Under the pieces are notes generated by a model. It was not told the DNA's origin and made no database searches. It saw only the letters and a list, made by a program, of their open reading frames with translations. A DNA stretch of 47,184 bases from Clostridia bacterium (GTDB lineage: Bacteria > Bacillota > Clostridia > Oscillospirales > Acutalibacteraceae), in contig JAGBSJ010000001.1 of assembly GCA_017631955.1 (NCBI GenBank), positions 1-47,184 of the forward strand, in the 5' to 3' direction. Numbering within the stretch: position 1 is the stretch's first letter; each line of letters opens with the position of its first letter. A program made the position numbers and the translations under genes. Positions 41,913-47,184 of the stretch are shown here, in pieces.

Positions 41913-42920
41913 ATGGCAGGCGGATTTGTTTATACAGCAGTTGACCAGACTGCACTTTCTACAGCAGAAATTTACGGTAAGGCACTTGCCGACATTATTT
42001 TAAGAGACCCTAAGGTTGTTGCTATTACAGCTGACCTTGCAAAATCAACAAAACTCGGCGACGTTTTGAAAGTTTGTCCTGAAAGAGTTATCAATGTTGG
42101 TATCGCAGAACAGGATATGTTCGGTGTTGCAGCAGGTATGGCAAGAGCAGGTATGATTCCATTCCTTTCAGGTTTCTCTGCATTCACATCAATGCGTGCT
42201 TGTGACCAGCTTCACACAGACATCTGCTATCAGAATGTTAACGCAAAGATTATTGCTACTCACTCAGGTACATCATTCGGTCAGGCAGGTTCAACACACC
42301 ACGCTATTACTGACCTTGCTATTACAAGAGCAATGCCAAACCTTACAGTTATCGTTCCTGCAGACGGTTTTGAGACAGCAAACGCAGTTAACGCTGCTTA
42401 TGATAACTTTGGTCCTTACTACATTCGTATCAACCGTGGTTTTGACCGTGTTCTTTATGAGAATCAGGATTACGGCTTTGAAGTTGGTAAGGCAGTTGAA
42501 ATCTGTGAAGGTACAGATATTACAGTTATCGCTTGCGGTTCTTGCGTATTCCAGGCAAAACAGGCAGCTGACTTCCTTAAGAAAAATGACGGACTTTCAG
42601 TTCGCGTTCTTAATATGCACACAATCAGCCCAATCGACGTTGAAGCAATCCAGAAAGCAATTTCTGACACAAGAAGAATTGTAACAGTTGAAGACCATCT
42701 TGTAACAGGCGGTCTTGGCTCAGCAGTTGCAGAAGTTATGGCTCAGTACGGCAAGGGTTGTGCATTCAAGATGCTCGGTCATAAGAGTTTTGCTATGATT
42801 GGTCTTCAGGAAGACATTATGGCTGATGCAGGTATTGACGCTAACGGTATTATCGCATCCGTTCGTGAAATGATGAATGCAGACTTTGAAGAAGACGACA
42901 ACTGGGATGATGAAGTTTAA
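41913..42920 (+). CDS. Transketolase, C-terminal (pyrimidine-binding) subunit
   Basis: 335 residues with the pyrimidine-binding domain, including the catalytic Glu66 in NVGIAEQDM and THSGTSFGQAGSTHH (about 110-125), and the C-terminal transketolase domain (VIACGSCVFQA, VRVLNMHTISPID, TVEDHLVTGGLGSAVAEV). It completes the enzyme with the preceding gene, two bases away; GGAGGG near the end of that gene serves as its ribosome binding site. The separation is a normal subunit split: the upstream frame ends at a proper stop and this one has its own site and ATG. Codon use is biased in the same way as its neighbours. Confidence 0.94.
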   Translation: MAGGFVYTAVDQTALSTAEIYGKALADIILRDPKVVAITADLAKSTKLGDVLKVCPERVINVGIAEQDMFGVAAGMARAGMIPFLSGFSAFTSMRACDQLHTDICYQNVNAKIIATHSGTSFGQAGSTHHAITDLAITRAMPNLTVIVPADGFETANAVNAAYDNFGPYYIRINRGFDRVLYENQDYGFEVGKAVEICEGTDITVIACGSCVFQAKQAADFLKKNDGLSVRVLNMHTISPIDVEAIQKAISDTRRIVTVEDHLVTGGLGSAVAEVMAQYGKGCAFKMLGHKSFAMIGLQEDIMADAGIDANGIIASVREMMNADFEEDDNWDDEV

Positions 42921-42957
42921 TTCTTAAACCAAATCATTCAGAAAGAGAGTTGATAAT

Positions 42958-43764
42958 ATGCACGAACAAAATGAACTTTATGCATCAAAAATATTTTTCA
43001 ATGCTGCATTGCCACTCTTGAAGGTTATCGCTAATGACGTACCATCAATCAAAAAACAGTTTGACGGTATGAATGCGGTGCTTCAGGTCAGTGCACTTGA
43101 CGCTGATGCTCCAGGCGGAAAATATGCTACACACTTCATCATTACTGATGGCGAGTGGGAAACAAAGCTCGACTCTGCACACGAAGCACCTGACGTTGAG
43201 CTTGAATTCAAAACTATTGAAGCAATGAACGGTTTCTTCAAGGGTAAGATGGGACCATCTACACTTCCTAAAATGAAGGGTGTTTTCAAAAGTTTTGGCG
43301 CATTCAAGGCAATGCTTATGACACTTCTTAAGCTTTCAGCACTTACAGGTGCTACTGCTGCACCAAAGGATGAAGAAACACAGGTACTTATGGTTAAGTG
43401 CTTCTTCTACCTCCTTTCAAGCGGTATCAGCCAGCTTAACAAATTAGGTCATCCAGAAATCAAAGATTGGACTACAAAGAGCCCTGACCGTGTTTATGCT
43501 TTTGCAGTTGATGGTCATCCTGAGGTTTCTGCTTTCATTCGTATTAAAGCAGGTAAATCAAGAGCAGGTCGTGGCGAATACAAGAGAGCAATGCCTTTCT
43601 TCACACTTCGTTTCAACTGCCTTGAATCAGCACTTGGTATCCTTTTAAGCACAGACGATATGCTTGAATCAACAAAATCAGGTAAGCTTATTATGGAAGG
43701 CGGCCCTGAATTTGGTGCACAGCTCGGCGGATTTATGCTTGAAGTTGGCGCATTGGCAAAATAA
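42958..43764 (+). CDS. SCP2-like two-domain protein B
   Basis: 268 residues, no signal or membrane helix. Like protein A it seems to hold two SCP2-type halves. Residues 40-128 include TDGEWETKL, PDVELEFKTIEAMNGFFKGK and a hydrophobic helix (FKAMLMTLLKL). Residues 178-268 include VYAFAVDGHPEVSAFIRIK, FFTLRFNCLESALGILLST and GKLIMEGGPEFGAQLGGFM. The order of motifs matches protein A (for instance MNGFFKGKMGPS against FNGIIDGKVTPIP) at low identity, which points to an old duplication. It is the last gene of the operon before a strong terminator. A lipid-carrier or lipid-presenting role is inferred from the fold pattern only. Confidence 0.65.
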   Translation: MHEQNELYASKIFFNAALPLLKVIANDVPSIKKQFDGMNAVLQVSALDADAPGGKYATHFIITDGEWETKLDSAHEAPDVELEFKTIEAMNGFFKGKMGPSTLPKMKGVFKSFGAFKAMLMTLLKLSALTGATAAPKDEETQVLMVKCFFYLLSSGISQLNKLGHPEIKDWTTKSPDRVYAFAVDGHPEVSAFIRIKAGKSRAGRGEYKRAMPFFTLRFNCLESALGILLSTDDMLESTKSGKLIMEGGPEFGAQLGGFMLEVGALAK

Positions 43765-43778
43765 GATATACACATAAC

Positions 43779-43812
43779 AAAAAGCTCGGTTTTCACCGAG
43801 CTTTTTGTTTTT
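43779..43812. terminator. Bidirectional terminator between the two lipid-type loci
   Basis: Twelve-base stem AAAAAGCTCGGT / ACCGAGCTTTTT (43779-43790, 43795-43806), loop TTTC, then GTTTTT. It serves the operon ending at 43764 and the convergent acyl ligase fusion gene. Confidence 0.94.
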
Positions 43813-43820
43813 ATGTTGTT

Positions 43821-46367
43821 TTATTTTCTGCACTCACTCTGCAATTTTAGAATTGCATTTTGAATTTCGTTTGTTAATTCTTCAACGGATTTTCCGTCAG
43901 ATGAAATTGCTTCACCGAATGCAACATCTACATCGAATTTTTTCTTGTTCTTTGTATCGTAGAACTTCATCATTTTCTTGCCCTTAGGGAACAATTCGTA
44001 TGCACCGTTAATGTAAACAGGAACAACAGGCACACCCGCGTCAATAGCAAGAACTGAAGCACCACTCTTAATCTCACGGAAAATACCATCGGCACTTCTT
44101 GTACCTTCAGGATGAATAAGCACACACCAGTCCTCTTTAAGTTTTGCTTTAAGAGAGTTCATTGTGTTCATATTCATTCCGCCACGGTCAACAGGCACCA
44201 TACCCGTTGCTTTAATGAGTTTTTTACTGAATGCATCGTTGCGGAAAAGCTCTTTCTTTGCCATACAACAAAGTTTCATAAACTTCTCTTTTGTAAACGC
44301 CATTGAAACAAAAAGATAGTCAATTTTTGAAACATGGTTTGCACAAATAATGAATCCTTTATCAGTTGGCATATTCTGAGCATTCTTAATTTTCACATTG
44401 TAGCAGGATTTTGCAAAATCTCTAATTTTAGCGTATGTTTTGTAATCTGCCTCAGTTTTTTCTTGTGGGTAAATGCCAATATCTGTTGTTTCAGTTTCAG
44501 CAATGTCGCCTTTTTCAATAGCAACAACCAACTCTTTGACTGTCATTTCTTTAGAATAAGCACTTTCAACATTTACATTATATACGCTTTCAATTTCCAT
44601 AGCCAAATCAACTGAACTCAGAGAATCAAACGCAAGGTCTGTGAAAATCTTTGTGTTTTCGTTTATTTGTGATACAGGTGCACCTGAAACGTTAGCAATA
44701 ATGCGAATAACCTGTGCAAGTAAATCCAAATCTTCAATAGGAACATCCGGAACTATAACTTCGCCGTTACGTTCTTCAATGGCTTGTTTTTTAAGAAGAT
44801 ATCTTTTTGCTTTTTGCAAAGATGTTCTTGGAATTTCATTTATAAAGTGAGTTTTGAAAATTCGCATATTCTGAGCAACAACTGCGCCCTTTTCGCGAAT
44901 TTGCTCTTCAATTTTTCCGCGTAATTCCTGTGCCTCTGCAACAATGAAAGCATGAATTTCGTCGTAATCTTTATTCTCGGCAGGAACACCACAGATTACA
45001 AACTCTTTAACACCTTCCATATTAGCATATTTTGCCTCTAAGTCATCAGGTGTAACTTTTTTACCTGTTGAAAGCACAATGTTTTCTTTTGAACGACCAA
45101 CAATTTTAATGTTGCCCTCATTATCACGAGTAGCAAGGTCGCCTGTTTTGAACCATCCGTCTTCAGTAAACGCCTCTTTTGTGGATTCTTCGTCACGGAA
45201 ATAGCCCTTCATCATATATGGTGACTTAATGAGCAATTCACCCTCGTCAGTAAAATCCACTTGAATATCAGGGTATGGCTTACCGCAAGAATCAGTATGA
45301 ATATTGCCCTCAACATTACCGATTGTAGGAATATTTGTTTCGCTTGCACCGTATGTAATAAGAAGATTAAAGCCAGTTCCATAATAGAAATCAGCAACCT
45401 CTTCACTTAACGGAGCACCTGCAGAACAAAGAAATTCAAGGCAACCACCAAATCCCTCGTGAATACTCTTAAAGAGTTTTTTACCAAGTAAAGAGCCGTT
45501 CTTTCTTCTTGCTTTAAGACAAATCGGGAAGAACTTTTCGAACATAATTTTTGTAGCGGGCTTTGAATTGATTTTGCGGAGTACTGCAGTTCTGAAAAGT
45601 TCATAAACCTTTGGTACTGCAGGCAAAACTGTTGGATGATATTCTGCGAATGCACCAAGAATTGCCTCAGCCGCAATAGTTTCAATATAGTGAACGTCAG
45701 AGCCGGAAAGTGCAGGGCCTAAAACAAGACAGATTACACCATAAATATGGCTGTTAGGAAGAATCGCAAGGAATCGCGCATCATCTTTAAGCTTTTGCAC
45801 CTTTATTGTCATTTGTGTTGTCTTAATAAGCGACTCGTGGTAGTGCATAATTCCCGCCGCCTTGCGAGTTGTTCCTGAAGAGAAAATAATGCAAGCAACA
45901 TTTTCGTCGGTATCAGTGCTTTGTGGCAAATCCGCTGAAACAGTTTTAACTGAATCTTCGAACAATGTGCCGTCTGCTACATTGAAAAATGGGAATTTGT
46001 AATCTGCAATATTCTCTAATTTTTCGTATGCAGTTTGTGATACAAACGCGGCGCGTACATCTGAACGAGTAATAAACTCGTCTAAATCCTCCCCTGTAAG
46101 TGAAGCATCAATAAGAGCCGCAGTGCAACGAATTTTGCAAGACGCAAAAAATGCGATAGACCATTCAGGGCTACTTTCGGCAACGAATGCGATTCTGTCC
46201 CCTGCCTTTACGCCTGCATTTACAAGGGCATCAGCATACTTTTCAACTGCCGTAAAAACTTCTGCATAGGTGTAAATTCGTCTTTCGCCATTGTTCATAG
46301 CCATTGACATAGCACGCTTGTTAGGGTGTTTTGAGTTTATCTCATAAACCGTATCAAAAATGTTCAT
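43821..46367 (-). CDS. Acyl-adenylating enzyme, ACP and PlsC acyltransferase fusion
   Basis: 848 residues, three domains in order. (1) AMP-binding acyl ligase (1-540), with an altered P-loop SSGTTRKAAG (163-172, usually SGTTGxPKG), YGASE (339-343), TGD (408-410) and C-terminal Lys519 in PRTSLQKAKR. (2) Acyl-carrier domain (545-620), with pantetheine site Ser582 in AFDSLSS. (3) PlsC/LPLAT acyltransferase (650-848), with NHVSKID (677-683) and HPEGTRS (752-758). A plausible role is to activate a free acyl chain, hold it on the built-in carrier and pass it to a lysolipid or amino-alcohol acceptor at the membrane. The order is the reverse of E. coli Aas, where the acyltransferase comes first. It faces the SCP2/transketolase operon. 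Confidence 0.93.
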   Translation of the reverse strand: MNIFDTVYEINSKHPNKRAMSMAMNNGERRIYTYAEVFTAVEKYADALVNAGVKAGDRIAFVAESSPEWSIAFFASCKIRCTAALIDASLTGEDLDEFITRSDVRAAFVSQTAYEKLENIADYKFPFFNVADGTLFEDSVKTVSADLPQSTDTDENVACIIFSSGTTRKAAGIMHYHESLIKTTQMTIKVQKLKDDARFLAILPNSHIYGVICLVLGPALSGSDVHYIETIAAEAILGAFAEYHPTVLPAVPKVYELFRTAVLRKINSKPATKIMFEKFFPICLKARRKNGSLLGKKLFKSIHEGFGGCLEFLCSAGAPLSEEVADFYYGTGFNLLITYGASETNIPTIGNVEGNIHTDSCGKPYPDIQVDFTDEGELLIKSPYMMKGYFRDEESTKEAFTEDGWFKTGDLATRDNEGNIKIVGRSKENIVLSTGKKVTPDDLEAKYANMEGVKEFVICGVPAENKDYDEIHAFIVAEAQELRGKIEEQIREKGAVVAQNMRIFKTHFINEIPRTSLQKAKRYLLKKQAIEERNGEVIVPDVPIEDLDLLAQVIRIIANVSGAPVSQINENTKIFTDLAFDSLSSVDLAMEIESVYNVNVESAYSKEMTVKELVVAIEKGDIAETETTDIGIYPQEKTEADYKTYAKIRDFAKSCYNVKIKNAQNMPTDKGFIICANHVSKIDYLFVSMAFTKEKFMKLCCMAKKELFRNDAFSKKLIKATGMVPVDRGGMNMNTMNSLKAKLKEDWCVLIHPEGTRSADGIFREIKSGASVLAIDAGVPVVPVYINGAYELFPKGKKMMKFYDTKNKKKFDVDVAFGEAISSDGKSVEELTNEIQNAILKLQSECRK

Positions 46368-46377
46368 AATTTTTTGG

Positions 46378-46393
46378 GGATATTAAAATATCC
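46378..46393 (-). promoter_or_regulatory. Hairpin between ribosome binding site and start codon
   Basis: The leader of the fusion gene reads AAAGGAA, then GGATATT-TT-AATATCC, then ten bases to the ATG. The only good ribosome binding site is about 26 bases from the start, and folding the palindrome would bring it to a normal distance. Confidence 0.5.
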
Positions 46394-46417
46394 TTCCTTT
46401 CAACAATATACACAAAA

Positions 46418-46446
46418 ATATTAACATATTCCCACTCTTGTGTCAA
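46418..46446 (-). promoter_or_regulatory. Strong promoter of the acyl ligase fusion gene
   Basis: Minus strand: consensus -35 TTGACA (46446-46441), 17-base spacer, -10 TAATAT (46423-46418) with TGT as extended -10. Confidence 0.8.
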
Positions 46447-46504
46447 TTAAAGGTGCTTCATTCTGATTATTTTTTTGTGTTTCAGGTTGTGTTTTCACTC
46501 AAAA

Positions 46505-46510
46505 TATAAT
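46505..46510 (+). promoter_or_regulatory. -10 element of the GH43-like gene
   Basis: TATAAT, 35 bases before the ATG. No good -35 is seen at 16-18 bases, so the promoter may need an activator, which is common for polysaccharide utilisation genes. Confidence 0.4.
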
Positions 46511-46544
46511 AAAATTGAAGAAGTAAATTCAAGGGGATTAAATT

Positions 46545-47184
46545 ATGAAATTAAACAAATACCTTTTCTGTTATTTTGTTGGAAATGAGCCACATGAAGA
46601 ATCTGTGCATTTTGCAATTTCAGAAGATGGCTACAATTTCACCGCACTTAATAATAACGAACCTGTAATCAATCAAAAATTAGGCAAAAAATGTTGCCGC
46701 GACCCGTTTATATTTCGCGACCAAGAAAATAAGTTTCATATAATAGGTACAGATATGCGTAGTCACGATGGCTGGTGCAGTAACAATTCGATGGTTGTAT
46801 GGGATAGCGACGACCTTATTCATTGGAAAAACGAGCGTATTCTTGACTTTTCACAATTCCCCGAAACAAGAAACGCTGACAGAGTGTGGGCACCTGAAGT
46901 AGTCTACGATAAATTCCGTAACGAATATATGATTTATTGGTCCAACCACAACACTGATGACGACTTAAACACTATTACGTGGTATGCTTATACAAATGAC
47001 TTCCACACGCTGACTACAAGTCCTAAAGTCCTTTTCAAACCGAAATCAAACCTTGCAGGAATTGATGCTGACATTACTGAAATGAATGGTAAATACTATC
47101 TTTTTCAGGCAGATGAAGGTAAATCTGCTATCTGCTATGCGGTAGCTGACAAGCCTGACGGACCATACTTTGAGCCTGATGACA
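46545..47184 (+). CDS. GH43-like five-bladed propeller glycosidase (partial)
   Basis: The first 213 codons are present and the frame is open at the window edge. The ATG follows AAGGGGA by seven bases, and no signal peptide is seen. The blade motifs fit GH43-type glycosidases and relatives: CCRDPFIFRD (about 50-59, with the Asp likely the catalytic base), WDSDDLIHW, VWAPEVVYD (a WAPE motif) and IDADITEMNGKYYLF. Such enzymes remove arabinose, xylose or galactose residues from plant glycans, and this one would act on imported oligosaccharides if cytoplasmic. With GH30 and GH28 in the same window it suggests a pectin or arabinogalactan-using lifestyle. Confidence 0.85.
   Translation, partial: MKLNKYLFCYFVGNEPHEESVHFAISEDGYNFTALNNNEPVINQKLGKKCCRDPFIFRDQENKFHIIGTDMRSHDGWCSNNSMVVWDSDDLIHWKNERILDFSQFPETRNADRVWAPEVVYDKFRNEYMIYWSNHNTDDDLNTITWYAYTNDFHTLTTSPKVLFKPKSNLAGIDADITEMNGKYYLFQADEGKSAICYAVADKPDGPYFEPDD

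Noticed and set aside
41029-42920. Split transketolase as a broken single gene
   Set aside because: Each part has its own start, ribosome binding site and complete domains, and the split lies at the known subunit boundary.
43821-46367. Non-ribosomal peptide synthetase module
   Set aside because: There is no condensation or thioesterase domain, the carrier is ACP-like and the third domain is a PlsC acyltransferase.
1-47184. Riboswitch, T-box, CRISPR, IS element or prophage
   Set aside because: Leaders are short (under about 100 bases), no direct-repeat/spacer array was seen, and there is no transposase, integrase or phage structural gene.

Overview
This 47 kb window looks like chromosome of a low-GC, spore-forming Firmicute of the class Clostridia, probably a gut or rumen member near the Ruminococcaceae/Oscillospiraceae. 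That placement is an inference. It rests on AT-rich spacers, strong AGGAGG ribosome binding sites, sporulation genes (spoVAC, yabP, yabQ), long-form hpf, clostridial-type EF-G-like GTPase, Thr-rich lipoprotein and three plant-polysaccharide glycosidases (GH30, GH28 and a GH43-like propeller). I see no rRNA, CRISPR array, insertion sequence or prophage block, and no gene-free stretch above 300 bases. About 45 protein genes and one tRNA are supported.

Layout. 1-2821 (minus): a partial membrane protein with TTTPGG repeats, then murD-NUDIX-maf. 3041-5110 (plus): EF-G-like GTPase. 5173-6414 (minus): permuted NlpC/P60-like protein plus Thr-rich lipoprotein. 6543-6986: solitary spoVAC. 7023-13412 (minus): murA, then walJ, rlmH, response regulator, histidine kinase and HtrA protease, a rearranged Wal-type cell-wall stress neighbourhood. 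13678-22855 (plus): a nine-gene run of aldose epimerase, HAD phosphatase, rarA, dCMP deaminase, YfbR-like nucleotidase, a MurE-acetylglutamate kinase fusion, a 61-residue membrane peptide, a GPH sugar symporter and a phosphoesterase. 22943-24570: yabP-yabQ-divIC-yabR behind a good sigma-E-like promoter. 24614-27745: lone fumarase alpha subunit, hpf, GH30. 27780-28469 (minus): phosphoesterase. 28566-31500: D,D-carboxypeptidase and serine hydrolase. 31541-32266 (minus): SDR. 32380-33811: tRNA-Thr(CGT) abutting a GH28 gene. 33860-38666 (minus): secA, zinc-ribbon/TPR membrane protein, small membrane protein. 38909-43764 (plus): the most unusual locus. 43821-46367 (minus): acyl ligase-ACP-acyltransferase fusion. 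46545-end: partial GH43-like glycosidase.

The best candidate for an undescribed system is 38909-43764 with its convergent neighbour. Two related proteins, each apparently made of two SCP2-like lipid-binding halves, bracket a class III PLP aminotransferase and a two-subunit transketolase. Facing them is a single protein that carries acyl-adenylating, acyl-carrier and PlsC acyltransferase domains. Chemically, a transketolase putting a two-carbon ketol unit on a fatty aldehyde, followed by transamination, would give a 2-amino-1,3-diol, the head of a sphingoid base, without serine palmitoyltransferase. This is a hypothesis only. The second highlight is the continuous 785-codon MurE-ArgB fusion, whose MurE half lacks the DNPR motif of diaminopimelate-adding enzymes.

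Translation starts were set from ribosome binding sites. Several genes (murA, the SDR, the carboxypeptidase, the TPR protein) appear to start at TTG.
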